Source: Fibrobacteria bacterium
GTDB taxonomy: Bacteria > Fibrobacterota > Fibrobacteria > UBA11236
Assembly (NCBI GenBank): GCA_025360005.1
Contig: JANYDA010000004.1
Location: 1-64,000, forward strand
Length of the DNA stretch: 64,000 nucleotides
Reading direction: 5' to 3'
Position 1 is the first letter of the stretch, and every line of letters starts with the position of its first letter. A model generated the notes under the pieces. It made no database searches. It saw only the letters and a list, made by a program, of their open reading frames with translations, and was not told the DNA's origin. Made by a program: the position numbers and the translations under genes. This document shows, in pieces, positions 1-8,605 of this stretch.

Positions 1-135
1 CCCGAGCGGCATAACCCCTACTCCATCGCGACGCTGCGCATCCTCCTGGCGCGCTCCCTGGTGCAAACTCTGAAGTTCTGTCCGGCTTGCTGCTCCGCCA
101 ATCTCCCTCCTCGTACTTTTTATATGACACAGTAG
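1..135 (+). CDS. Possible C-terminal fragment of an unidentified gene entering from the left edge
   Basis: Frame 1 is open from the first base to a TAG at 133-135 and encodes about 44 residues. The first 20 or so codons have the GC-rich third positions of the neighbouring genes. The last part is cysteine-rich and lacks that bias, so a frameshift or chance extension is possible. I recognise no domain. It overlaps the leftward continuation of the secreted-protein remnant on the other strand, so at most one of the two readings is likely to be real. Confidence 0.18.
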   Translation, partial: PERHNPYSIATLRILLARSLVQTLKFCPACCSANLPPRTFYMTQ

Positions 136-162
136 AATTAAGCGTGTCGCCTTTCAGAAAAT

Positions 163-612
163 TCAAAGGCACGTACGCTGAAAAAATCGTGATGTTCGAT
201 CCGGCCATACGGCGGATGATGGATACGCAATGCCTTCCGTCATCAAAATTCGCCCATAATAATTATCGGCATCGACCAAGCGCACGAACAGGTGCAATTG
301 TCCGTTGTATATATTCGCGGCGTTGACGCCCCACACGCCTTCGCTATATTGGGCGGCACCGGGAGCGATGTCGTTCCGGCGGATGATGCCGAGGCTGCTC
401 TTTTCAACCAACATCCCATTGAAACGCGTGAGTCCCGCGCGGATTGTGGTCCAAGCCCCGGATACGGGGCCGGTTCCCGTGAAATCGTCACGGGCGACAG
501 CTCCCGGGCCTTGAGGGAATTGGCCGAGGGGCGCTTGTCCGGAAACGGGCGCCGCAGTGGAGAAGAGGGAAACGGCCAGAATACCGGCCAGGATATACAA
601 ACGCTTTTTCAT
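163..612 (-). CDS. Secreted protein remnant, probably frameshifted, concanavalin-like fold suspected
   Basis: The 149-residue product begins with a clear signal peptide (MKKRLYILAGILAVSLFSTA, cleavage near residue 25). A domain follows with the phrase EGVWGVNAANIYNGQLHLFVRLVDADNYYG, here split across residues 90-122, which resembles laminarinase/LamG-like beta-sandwich domains. The reading ends abruptly in a low-complexity tail. In another frame of the same strand, from about 192 down to base 1, there is no stop and the reading (AGSNITIFSAYVPLNF and so on) looks like a natural continuation. A frameshift near residue 133 is therefore likely, with the 3' end lost or outside the window. No specific function can be assigned. 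Confidence 0.5.
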   Translation of the reverse strand: MKKRLYILAGILAVSLFSTAAPVSGQAPLGQFPQGPGAVARDDFTGTGPVSGAWTTIRAGLTRFNGMLVEKSSLGIIRRNDIAPGAAQYSEGVWGVNAANIYNGQLHLFVRLVDADNYYGRILMTEGIAYPSSAVWPDRTSRFFQRTCL

Positions 613-988
613 ATCAATATTCCTTCGATGCGGGCTTCGGCCCGTCGTTTCAAGTCGTTTTTTTCCAACAAGGGTTCGGTTTTATCCCCGCCAGGGACCC
701 CCCGGGCGATAGCGCGGATGGGATCCCCGCTGCCTCCAAGAAGTCCCGCAATGTCTGAGTCGACGGCCCGCCGGGGATCTCATTACCCATACCGACCGGA
801 GATGCGCGTATCCTCGGCTTGAGCGGAAATGGGTTAGAAAAGATCGAGGGTAGGCGGCCTCAGCCTATTGGTAAGGGATAAAATCGCACCCGCAATCATT
901 ATCCAATATGATCGGAATCTCGGCGGTTTTATGTCTGTAAATTCGTGGTTCGATCAACGTAAATTAGCGGTATGATATTTGTAATTTT
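613..988. other. Intergenic stretch, no gene seen
   Basis: Open frames here are short and lack coding bias. The part from about 880 to 1000 is AT-rich. An inverted pair GGTATGA (969-975) and TCATACC (989-995) overlaps the stop codon of the GT87 gene. It could form a weak 3' hairpin but has no T-tract on the transcribed strand. Confidence 0.5.
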
Positions 989-2266
989 TCATACCATAAT
1001 TTCGATTCCGGCCTTTTTCGGTCCATGGAACGATTTTTTCCTGTTAAACAAACCTGGAGACTGCCACAGCGCCGCCGTCCAAAGCAGAAGATGTCCCGCC
1101 AAGGTAAATCGGGCCTGTGCCAATCCGTAAACGCATGCGATCAAGAGCGCGACCGTCCATTGCCCCCCCGGGACCCCGGCGCGACGGGTCCAAAGGAGAA
1201 ATATGGCGGGAAGGGCCATGACTCCGTAATGGAACAAAGCTCCCGGATAGATAATCAAAGCCATAAGCAGAGTCAGGCATAACGCCCAATCCGAGTCCTC
1301 CCGCGGGCAACGGTATACCGCCCACATGGTAAGTCCGGCCAGAATCGCCGAGCCCAATAGGTTAGGCAAAGTGAAAACGGGAGAAATGCCGAGCGGCTGC
1401 GCGCCTACTCGCAGAAAGAAAGCGGAGAGGGATTGGTTCACATCTTCGCTGAAAACGGAAAAGGGAAGTTTGGATGTGGGCTTTTCCGTCACGTAACTGA
1501 GAAACACTTTCCCTCCGAATACAAGCAGGGCGATCAGGAACAAACAAGAGGAGACGGTAAAAAATCCGATACCGGCGCGCAGCTGTCGTTTCATCACGGG
1601 GAATAGCAACAGCACGGCAAAATACGGTTTGACCGCCAAGCCCAACGCTAGGGCGGCTCCGCCTTTGAAGGAGTTCCGATGGGCCCAATATCCGAGAAAG
1701 GCGCAGAGAGTGGGGAGATTGGTCTGGGCATACTGGAAAGTCGAAAGCAGGGGGGGAAACAACAATACGAGCGCTGCGGTAAACGCCAAGCCCTGGATTC
1801 CCGAGCCTCGGAGGAAGATGCGCCAAAGCAAACCTATGGCGATCGCCAAGCAAAGAAAGTGGATCCCATACCATAAAAAATAGCCGTGGGAAAGCGCCAT
1901 CCAGCCCATTGGCAAGAGTAGGAGCATGGTAGGGGGCGGATAGGGGAAACCCACATTCAGTACTTCCCTGATGAAATCCTGGGACGGTGATATCGGTAAC
2001 GCGATATGGGTAAAGTTCGCCGCCTTATAGAAATCCTGTCCGGACGCGCCCGCTTGCGCATAAGTCCAAAAGGCGAGGAAGTCCCATTCGGTGGGGCCTA
2101 CCCAATGCCAATAAAGAATTCTGACTATGTATAAAAGGCTGATCAGGGCCGGGATCACGCAAGCAATCACAATCGCATGGGGGGAGCGGCCGAATCTCGT
2201 ACGGTAATGGTAAGCAAGCGACAAAAGCGCCGGAGCCAAAATCGACCAGAGCAACCAATGGTTCAT
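989..2266 (-). CDS. GT87 (DUF2029) polytopic membrane glycosyltransferase
   Basis: A 425-residue, very hydrophobic protein with roughly ten membrane segments. Family features are WDFLAFW after the first segments (about residues 60-66), followed by a periplasmic loop containing FPYPPP (about 107-112). These are typical of GT87/DUF2029 enzymes, which use polyprenyl-phosphate mannose or a similar lipid-linked sugar outside the membrane. Its ATG overlaps the stop of the upstream GT2 gene as ATGA (2263-2266), so the two are translationally coupled. The GT2 would make the lipid-linked donor and this GT-C enzyme would transfer the sugar. The acceptor is unknown. Confidence 0.8.
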   Translation of the reverse strand: MNHWLLWSILAPALLSLAYHYRTRFGRSPHAIVIACVIPALISLLYIVRILYWHWVGPTEWDFLAFWTYAQAGASGQDFYKAANFTHIALPISPSQDFIREVLNVGFPYPPPTMLLLLPMGWMALSHGYFLWYGIHFLCLAIAIGLLWRIFLRGSGIQGLAFTAALVLLFPPLLSTFQYAQTNLPTLCAFLGYWAHRNSFKGGAALALGLAVKPYFAVLLLFPVMKRQLRAGIGFFTVSSCLFLIALLVFGGKVFLSYVTEKPTSKLPFSVFSEDVNQSLSAFFLRVGAQPLGISPVFTLPNLLGSAILAGLTMWAVYRCPREDSDWALCLTLLMALIIYPGALFHYGVMALPAIFLLWTRRAGVPGGQWTVALLIACVYGLAQARFTLAGHLLLWTAALWQSPGLFNRKKSFHGPKKAGIEIMV

Positions 2267-3036
2267 CGGCGACGATCCCTTCTTAACCGTCGCGCGATCC
2301 GCAATAGTTCAAAAGCTGTTCGGGCCATTTGCCATGATCCGAGTTTGGATCCCGGTTTGTCTACCCAGATGCGGAGCGGTTCTTCCATGATTTGCGAGGA
2401 AGGCATCGCTGTATGGGTCCGGCTGCCGGTGAGAAGCCGGCCGAGCAATTCCACATCGAAGGCCCATCGGGAAATAAAAGGTTGCTCAATCGCCGATTTC
2501 AGCAGCGGTGTGCTTAGGAACAGCTTAGCCCCGCATTGGGTATCGTAAACGCGCAATTGAAGCGCCCAGGATGCCGCGGAAGCGAAAATACGGCCGAGGT
2601 AATGCCGATGCGTATTGCGCCTTACATCGCGACCAAGCAAGGCGACTCGCGCCCCTATCAGGACCTCCATCCGGCTTGCCTTAAAGACGCCAAGCAGGCG
2701 TTGAATCTCGCCTACCGGCGTCGACAAATCCGCATCCACGTATCCCACTGCATCCGAGGCGCCGGAAACGGCCTCCAGCAGGCCTCTCCGCACCGCCTCC
2801 GCCTTGCCCCGGTTTCGATCGAGAGCCAGCATGGAAATCCGTTCCGGACGAAGGGCGCATAACCCCTGCAACCGATCCCGCGTTCGGTCAGAAGAACCAT
2901 CGTCCACGAACAGCAGATTCATCCGGTATTCTTGCGAATCGGTCAGAGTAAGAAAAGCGTCGTCGTCCAGGCGGGACGCCTCATTGAAGCAAGGCACTAC
3001 AAGAGTCGTCAGACCCAAAGGGGTGGTGAGAATCAA
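2263..3036 (-). CDS. GT2 dolichyl-phosphate-sugar synthase-like glycosyltransferase
   Basis: A GT-A fold enzyme of about 257 residues resembling Alg5/Dpm-type polyprenyl-phosphate glucosyl/mannosyltransferases. Visible motifs are VVPCFNEASRL near the N-terminus, LFVDDGSSDRTRD, YVDADLSTP (the metal-binding DXD region) and DTQCGAKLF. A longer reading to 3153 would run deep into the upstream gene. The better start is TTG at 3036, which overlaps the methyltransferase stop as TTGA and has GGAAGGA just upstream. It should make the lipid-linked sugar used by the GT87 protein encoded next. The sugar cannot be told from sequence. Confidence 0.8.
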   Translation of the reverse strand: MILTTPLGLTTLVVPCFNEASRLDDDAFLTLTDSQEYRMNLLFVDDGSSDRTRDRLQGLCALRPERISMLALDRNRGKAEAVRRGLLEAVSGASDAVGYVDADLSTPVGEIQRLLGVFKASRMEVLIGARVALLGRDVRRNTHRHYLGRIFASAASWALQLRVYDTQCGAKLFLSTPLLKSAIEQPFISRWAFDVELLGRLLTGSRTHTAMPSSQIMEEPLRIWVDKPGSKLGSWQMARTAFELLRIARRLRRDRRR

Positions 3037-3815
3037 GACTTCCTTCCCAATGCCCAAACGCTCAGGCCGGGCAAGGAAAGCCCCCCCGCGGCAAAAATAC
3101 GGGAGAAACCATTGTCGATCTTCAACGCGAGCTCTACGATGCCGGTCACCCATGGTTTGCCCGACCAGCGTCCGACTTCCGTTTCCGCTTGCACGGCCGC
3201 GGACTCGGGTCGGGGCGTAGCCCGAAAACCTTGCAGCCTTTCCTTCGTCTTCGCCAGCAAGCGCGGCAAAATCAGGCTATGGAATACGCCGCCGCGGGCT
3301 TCAAGGCGCAATCCGCATCCGGTCATAACATCGCAAAGCTGGGAGAGACGATAGCGTCGATAATGGCCTAACGCCAGGTCATGGGCGGTAAACAAGGACA
3401 TGAAAGCGGGAACGCTGATGAGCGCTCTCCCACCGGCGTTCAACGCGGCGCCGACCCATTCGGCGAGAGTTGCCCGATCATCGGGAACATGCTCAATCAC
3501 GTCGAGAAGAAGCAGCAGGTCGAAATTCCCTTGCGGCCGATCCGCAGTGAACGTGATGCATAAAGGCGCGTCTGCGCTTAGCTGCCGTAAATGGGACGGG
3601 GAATAATTGGGATCGAAGCAGACGATTTGGCTACCAGCCGGCAAACGGCCCGCAAGCCGGGCGGCGAAGTAACCGTCGCCCGCGCCAATGTCCAAGACTC
3701 TACAAGGCGATGGAAAGGCCTGGCGGGCGGCGAGAAGCTCTGCGAAGAAGCGAGCCCGTGCTCTTTCCCAAGGGTGCCGCTGTTCCAAGTCCTTCCTGGA
3801 TTCGCGAAGATCCAT
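3033..3815 (-). CDS. Class I SAM-dependent methyltransferase
   Basis: About 260 residues. SAM motif I is VLDIGAGDGYF near residue 40, an acidic residue follows in VCFDPNYSP, and motif IV is DLLLLLDVIEHVPDD. This is the Methyltransf_11/UbiE-like layout. The ATG at 3815 is preceded by a GAGG-containing site and begins the conserved part. An upstream ATG at 3881 would add a basic 22-residue extension. It is the first gene of a three-gene operon with the two glycosyltransferases, so a sugar or lipid-linked glycan is a reasonable substrate guess, but the substrate is not known. Confidence 0.75.
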   Translation of the reverse strand: MDLRESRKDLEQRHPWERARARFFAELLAARQAFPSPCRVLDIGAGDGYFAARLAGRLPAGSQIVCFDPNYSPSHLRQLSADAPLCITFTADRPQGNFDLLLLLDVIEHVPDDRATLAEWVGAALNAGGRALISVPAFMSLFTAHDLALGHYRRYRLSQLCDVMTGCGLRLEARGGVFHSLILPRLLAKTKERLQGFRATPRPESAAVQAETEVGRWSGKPWVTGIVELALKIDNGFSRIFAAGGLSLPGLSVWALGRKS

Positions 3816-3909
3816 AATAGCCTCAGTTCGTTTGCCGGAATTGGATCTGGTTTTAAACGCTCGGCGGGAAAAATGATACAATAATAAGGGCTTGCTGAAC
3901 AGCGAGGGT

Positions 3910-3946
3910 GAAAAAAAACATTTTCAGGTCCGGGTCGCCCCGGACC
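3910..3946 (-). terminator. Rho-independent terminator downstream of the transposase
   Basis: On the minus strand the perfect 8-bp stem GGTCCGGG/CCCGGACC with a 4-base loop is followed after a short spacer by eight T residues (AAAAAAAA at 3911-3918 on the plus strand). It lies just after the transposase stop and just inside the left end of the element. Confidence 0.6.
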
Positions 3947-3950
3947 CCCT

Positions 3951-5195
3951 TTACCCTGCCCATGCGTTCATTCTCGGGGGCGCGGTGGTGTAGCCAAGTA
4001 ACCTAAACGTTACCCTAGCCATGCTCCATAGTCCTTCAAAAATGCCCAACAAAAGATCCCGGAGGATCTTGTAGAGATTCATGACCAGGAAGACTATGGT
4101 AATCGCACTCTCCGACGTCTCCTTCAAGCGCCTCATGATGCGTGACAAGCCGTAGCGGCGCTTGGCCACGCCGAAGCGCCCTTCCACCGGAATCCGTTCC
4201 ACTTCATCCTGCCGCTGTTGCCTGCGGTTCTCTTTCCGCGTCTCTTCATCCGCCACCGGCCGTCCCAACATGGGACCTGACAGCCGTATGCCGCGCGCCT
4301 TGCACCACGCAATGTTCTCGCGCGTCAGGTAAATCTTATCCGCGTGAATCGATGCAGGCCAATACCCCATGCGCCGATGATAGGCCGCGGCTTGGCCGAT
4401 CAGGTCGCCGCACTCGTTGTAGGCGTCGAAGGATAAACGATCCACAAAACTCATCCCATCAATCACCGAGAGGGATAGCTTTGCGCCAAACTCCACGGGA
4501 CATCCGGCTTTGCCGCGTACAATAGGCCGCACATGAGGCTTCCACACACTGACGATCCGATCGGGTACGCTTCGCCGCTCCCCTTCCTTCAGCGAGAAAA
4601 GAATGCGTTGCTGCCGCTCCAGTTCCGCCACCACCAACAGCGCACGGTAGAGCCGCTTCCCAATCGATTCCAATGGGATGTCCTGATGCAAACGCGCGAT
4701 GGACTTTTGGTTCCGGCGGATGCAGCGCAGTTGATACCGTAACGCCCGGCGCAGCTTCTGGGATGAGAGCTTGCGGGAACGGATGGCACTGAGAAAGGCC
4801 ACACGTCCCTTCTTGCGGTAGGTCCGCGGTTTAACGGCCTTCCGCAACGAAGTGGGGCGTACGACCCACAGGGCATCGACAACCGCCTCCGTCACTTCGC
4901 GGGCTTCGTTCAATAGACTCAGGTCATTGGGGAAGCGGATGTCTTCGGGGGCGCAGGTGGCATCCATGAGAAGCTTGCCTTGTGGCGGCATCGATTCTTC
5001 TTGAACAGTCGCAGGGCCTGCGTCGGGACCCGGGCTCGCATCGGGAGCGGACGACAAAGGCGACGATGAGGTTGACGAGGGCGGCTCGGTTTCCTTTTGT
5101 GGTTTATTGTCGGACCTCGCCAAGCCTTGCAGCGCGATGCGCTCGTTGATGGCCTTGAGCATTTCGGCGGATAGGCGTTTCCGGAAATGGACCAA
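3951..5195 (-). pseudogene. N-terminally truncated DDE transposase, IS5/IS1182 type
   Basis: The 414-codon frame opens only at a TTG inside the conserved VHFRKRLS motif. Family members have about 80-100 more residues before this point. In the same frame the expected upstream text RRRPRFALDAPFDASTL is present, but it is cut off by a TGA at 5247-5249. The catalytic DDE triad is still recognisable: D in LLMDATCAPEDI, D in SIHADKIYLTREN and E in PVEGRFGVAKRRYG. A Ser/Pro-rich low-complexity linker lies near residues 38-65. With no proper start and an internal deletion at the 5' end, it is unlikely to make active transposase. Confidence 0.7.
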
Positions 5196-5344
5196 GGTGG
5201 AGGCGTCGAAGGGCGCGTCCAGCGCGAACCGGGGCCTGCGTCGGACTCAGTCGCGATATTGCTCCGAATATTGCTCCTTCGTCCTCCTTGGCCGCGGCCC
5301 GCTCGCACGGCCTTTGGCCTCGCGGGGACTTTTTCAACACCCTG

Positions 5345-6421
5345 TTAAGATTGCTCGTGAACCGCATCCACGAAAGCGCGCGCATGATCGGGCGGAATAT
5401 CCGGAAGGATACCGTGGCCGAGATTATAGATATGCGCCCGGCCGCCTACTTCCGCTTTCAGGGCTTTCACCCGGGCGGCAATCTGTTGCGGCGAAGCGTA
5501 GAGGGCGCAGGGATCCAGGTTGCCCTGGAAAATCTGTTCGGGATAGGCGCGCAAGGCGTCCCCCAAATCGATGCGCCAGTCCAGTCCCAGCACGTCCGCA
5601 CCCAACTGCGCAAAATGCGGCAACAGGTGGGGTGCGCCGTTGGCGTAATGGACCACGGGCACTTGCGGGAATTCCGCCTTGATGTCCGCGATGATCTTCC
5701 GCGTATGCGGGAACACCAGGGAGCGGTATTCGTGGGGGCCCAGATAACCGGCCCAGGAATCCATGATGGTGATGACGTCCGCGCCTTGGCGCACCTGTTC
5801 GCGTAGATAACAGGAGGTGACCGAGGCGAGTTTTCCGATGAGGGTGGTGAACACTTCCGGCCGCGAGAACAGCAAGGATTTCAGGCGCGCCAGTTCTTTG
5901 GAGGAACCGCCTTCCACCATGTAGGACGCCACCGTGAAAGGGCCGCCGGCGAATCCGATCAGCGGGACCCGGTTTCCCAGCGCTTTTTTGGAGAGGCGGA
6001 TGCCTTCGAAAACGTATCCCAGTTCGGAATTGAGATCCCCGTCCGGCAAGGCGGCGATGACGGCATCGTCCCGCAAGGGGTTGGCCACCACGGGTCCGCG
6101 CTTTTCCTGGAACTCCACCTGCAGGCCCATGGGCGGGAGCAATACCAAAATGTCCGAGAACAGGATGGCCGCGTCCACGCCGATTTGATCGACGGGTTGG
6201 ATGGTGACCTCGGCGACATGCTCGGGCGAACGGCAGAAGTCCAGGAAGTTGGGGAACAAGGCGCGCACGCGACGGTAATCCGCGAGGTACCTGCCCGCCT
6301 GGCGCATGATCCACACGGGCGCCCGCGCCGGCATGCGTCCCTGGGCCGCGTCCAGCAAGGAGGCGTTCAGGAATTTCCGGGGAGATTCGGCGGGGGCGGG
6401 CGTAGGCTTGGCTTCTGGCAT
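5345..6421 (-). CDS. hemE: Uroporphyrinogen decarboxylase
   Basis: HemE converts uroporphyrinogen III to coproporphyrinogen III in cytoplasmic haem synthesis. The 358-residue product has the substrate-binding motif PVWIMRQAGRYL (about residues 35-46), ILVLLPPMG, GFAGGPFTVASYMVEGG, and the C-terminal NLGHGILPDIPPDHARAFV. Length and motifs are normal. The chosen ATG at 6421 precedes the conserved region. A longer reading to 6508 would overlap prmA. No clear ribosome site is visible. The gene ends exactly where the insertion sequence begins, so the element landed at or immediately after its stop codon. It probably follows prmA in one transcript. Confidence 0.95.
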   Translation of the reverse strand: MPEAKPTPAPAESPRKFLNASLLDAAQGRMPARAPVWIMRQAGRYLADYRRVRALFPNFLDFCRSPEHVAEVTIQPVDQIGVDAAILFSDILVLLPPMGLQVEFQEKRGPVVANPLRDDAVIAALPDGDLNSELGYVFEGIRLSKKALGNRVPLIGFAGGPFTVASYMVEGGSSKELARLKSLLFSRPEVFTTLIGKLASVTSCYLREQVRQGADVITIMDSWAGYLGPHEYRSLVFPHTRKIIADIKAEFPQVPVVHYANGAPHLLPHFAQLGADVLGLDWRIDLGDALRAYPEQIFQGNLDPCALYASPQQIAARVKALKAEVGGRAHIYNLGHGILPDIPPDHARAFVDAVHEQS

Positions 6422-6477
6422 GGGGGGTAATTTAGCACAATACGCCGGGAACGTCCGGTGCGGTTCCGGTCCGGAGC

Positions 6478-7392
6478 CTACTGCTCCAGCGCGGCTGCGA
6501 AGCCCCACCAGCCGTCCATTTCGGTTTCATGCACGATGCGGAACGGAGCGGTTTCCCGCCAAACCAGGAAATGGGGTTTGTCCTCCAAGCGTTGTCCGGA
6601 GACTACGAAGAGTCCCTTGCGGCCGGCCGTGCCCGCCGGGCCGCCCAAGGAAAGCAGGCCGCGCAGTTGTTCACGAAAGGGCCACAGCTCGGTGCGGATC
6701 ATATTGCAGATGACCACGTCGAAGCGGGCGTCCGCGGCGAGCGCGTCGATTTCCCCGATCAAGGTGCGGAAGCGGCAGCCGGCCGGCGGCGGATTCAGGA
6801 TCAGGTTTTCATTCAGGCAGGGGCCTACCACGGGATCGATATCCAGAGCGAGCACGGATGCGGCGCCCAGTTGGGCCGCGTAGATGGCCAGGATGCCGGT
6901 ACCGGTGCCTATGTCCAGCACGCTGCCGCCGGCCACGGCGATGCGTTCCAGCAGAGCCGCGGCGATGCGTGTGGATTCATGCGAGCCGGTTCCGAAAGCC
7001 ATCTTGGCCTCCAGGCGGATGACGTGGCGGCTGTCCTCGGGAGCTTGCACCCAGGGCGGCATCACCACCAGGGAGTCCGTAACGGAGACGGGAGTCTGCC
7101 GATCGCGCCAGCTGCGATCCCAATCCTCGATCTTCTCTTCGCCCTGGCTCAGATCCTGGCGGCCATTAAACCAAGCGCGCGCGGCCGCCAAAGCAGGCGC
7201 GGTCGCGAAAAACGCTTTCACCAATACTTCGCGGGCGGACGGCAGGCCGTTGTCCGCGGAAGGCGCGCCATCGGCGGAGTCCGGTTCCTCAACCTCCTCA
7301 ATCCCGGTCGCTTCCAATTCAAAAAGCCGGTCTTGATCGAGTTCCAGGGATGCTTGCGGGGTGCGGAAACAAAGCCACCAATAGGAATCCAA
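6478..7392 (-). CDS. prmA: Ribosomal protein L11 methyltransferase (PrmA)
   Basis: PrmA trimethylates L11. The product has the PrmA signature KMAFGTGSHEST (about residues 130-141) followed by SAM motif I, SVLDIGTGTGILAIYAA, near 157-171. The usual NI/NP catalytic-loop motif appears as CNMIRTELWPF, a mild divergence. A TTG at 7392 is preferred because GGAGG lies 7 bases upstream. An ATG at 7455 would add 21 residues rich in Leu and Arg with no homologous look. The N-terminal domain is slightly acidic and Ala-rich. It is divergent from the polyprenyl synthase gene and upstream of hemE. Confidence 0.88.
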   Translation of the reverse strand: MDSYWWLCFRTPQASLELDQDRLFELEATGIEEVEEPDSADGAPSADNGLPSAREVLVKAFFATAPALAAARAWFNGRQDLSQGEEKIEDWDRSWRDRQTPVSVTDSLVVMPPWVQAPEDSRHVIRLEAKMAFGTGSHESTRIAAALLERIAVAGGSVLDIGTGTGILAIYAAQLGAASVLALDIDPVVGPCLNENLILNPPPAGCRFRTLIGEIDALAADARFDVVICNMIRTELWPFREQLRGLLSLGGPAGTAGRKGLFVVSGQRLEDKPHFLVWRETAPFRIVHETEMDGWWGFAAALEQ

Positions 7393-7459
7393 GTAGAGCC
7401 TCCGTATTCTTGCGATACCGCGCAGAACGGCGCAGAGGGGCAAATATAGGCACATTTCC

Positions 7460-7487
7460 TTTCATCTTCTGACCGGATTTCTATATT
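7460..7487 (+). promoter_or_regulatory. Candidate promoter of the polyprenyl diphosphate synthase gene
   Basis: In the 150-base divergent gap, TATATT (7482-7487) is a good -10 element. A poor -35 (TTTCAT, 7460-7465) lies 16 bases upstream. The gene's GTG start is at 7546. Confidence 0.3.
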
Positions 7488-7545
7488 AACCGGTCTAGCC
7501 AAGCCTCCATGCCGGCTTTGGCCCAAGCAAGGAAAAAGGAGTCCC

Positions 7546-8556
7546 GTGAGCGATTTTCTGACCGCGGTCGTTTCCTATGAGCAGGTGCTCAAGGATGCCC
7601 GTGATTGCGTCGCCGCCGGCTTGGACGAAGTTCATAAGGCCATGCTGGAAGTGGCCGAGAAGGCGCCTGGGAAATTGTCCGGGCAATTGAACTCCCTCAT
7701 CGTCCGCAAAGGCAAGCGCATCCGATCGACCTTCCTGTTCCTGCTCGCATCCACGGGCCGCAACTGGAATTCAGAGCGCGCCGTGCGCGTGGCAGCCGCC
7801 ATCGAGCTCATCCATCTCGCCTCATTGGTGCACGATGACATCATCGACGACAGCGATCTCCGCCGCAACGAGAAGACGGCGCACAAGCGCTGGGGAAACC
7901 GCATGGCGGTCCTGCTGGGCGATTATACCTTGGCCAAATCCATGGAGATGGTCTGGAGCGATCGCGATCACCGCATTCCCTTGAGCCTCAGCAAGGCTTC
8001 CAGCCGCCTCATCATGGCGGAGGTGATGGAAGTGGAAGGCGCCGGCAATGCGGACCTCTCCCAGGCGCAATATTTCGACGTGATCGAAGGCAAGACCGCG
8101 GCGCTGCTGATGGCCTGCGGCGAATGCGGATCCATCCTGGCCGGGTTCGATGAGGTTATGGTCAAGGCAGGGAACGAGCTGGGCCGCAACTTCGGCATGG
8201 CCTTCCAGATCATCGACGATTTGCTGGACTTCGGCTATGGCGCCGAGAACCTCGACAAACGCACCTTTTCAGATCTCAAAAACGGCTACTTCACCTTGCC
8301 TTTGATCCTTTTCTTCGAGACCTGCTCTCCGGCCGAGCGCGTGGAGATGCTGGCTCTGCTGACTACGGCCGGACTGGAAAGCAGCCAAATCAAGATCAAG
8401 CGGCTGTTGGAATCGCGCATGGCTTTCCAACGGGCGCGGGAAATCGCCGTGGCCAAGATCAACGCATGCATGCCTTTCCTGGAAAGCCTTCCCGAATCCC
8501 CCGCCGCGCAGCATCTCAAGAAGCTGTGCCGGCTCATGACCGATCGCTCCATCTAG
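7546..8556 (+). CDS. Long-chain polyprenyl diphosphate synthase (IspB/HepT-like)
   Basis: A trans-isoprenyl diphosphate synthase of 336 residues making the side chain of the respiratory quinone. The first aspartate-rich motif is DDIIDDSDLRR (residues 97-107). The second is DDLLD (224-228) within AFQIIDDLLDFGYG. GKTAALL precedes it. The residue five before the first motif is alanine (LASLVHDD), a small residue as in long-chain synthases such as IspB. An octaprenyl-class product is therefore likelier than a C15/C20 product, though exact chain length cannot be read. The GTG start has AAAAAGGA six bases upstream. Confidence 0.85.
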   Translation: MSDFLTAVVSYEQVLKDARDCVAAGLDEVHKAMLEVAEKAPGKLSGQLNSLIVRKGKRIRSTFLFLLASTGRNWNSERAVRVAAAIELIHLASLVHDDIIDDSDLRRNEKTAHKRWGNRMAVLLGDYTLAKSMEMVWSDRDHRIPLSLSKASSRLIMAEVMEVEGAGNADLSQAQYFDVIEGKTAALLMACGECGSILAGFDEVMVKAGNELGRNFGMAFQIIDDLLDFGYGAENLDKRTFSDLKNGYFTLPLILFFETCSPAERVEMLALLTTAGLESSQIKIKRLLESRMAFQRAREIAVAKINACMPFLESLPESPAAQHLKKLCRLMTDRSI

Positions 8557-8574
8557 GCGATCGCCGCTATGGCC

Positions 8575-8595
8575 GGGAGCGCGTCTCCCCGCTTT
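8575..8595 (+). terminator. Weak terminator-like hairpin between convergent genes
   Basis: GGGAG/CTCCC stem with loop CGCGT, followed by CGCTTTT. It lies between the convergent polyprenyl synthase and mltG genes. The stem is short, so confidence is modest. Confidence 0.35.
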
Positions 8596-8605
8596 TCCGT
8601 TCTGA

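Larger units (their letters stand above)
3900..5344 (-). mobile_element. Decayed IS5/IS1182-like insertion sequence
   Basis: The right end carries GACTTTTTCAACACCCTG (5327-5344), the kind of terminus seen in IS1182-like elements. Reverse-complemented, it imperfectly matches AGGGTGAAAAAAAAC at the left end (about 3905-3919). The element encloses one transposase reading frame that lacks its N-terminus. No target duplication is visible. The right end directly touches the hemE stop codon. The 5' part of the element is shortened to about 150 bases and contains a duplicated GGAGCAATAT, so an internal deletion is likely. Confidence 0.6.

Noticed and set aside
292-822. 176-residue plus-strand frame at the left edge
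   Set aside because: Antisense to a protein with a signal peptide; composition is Arg/Ser/Pro-rich as in shadow frames.
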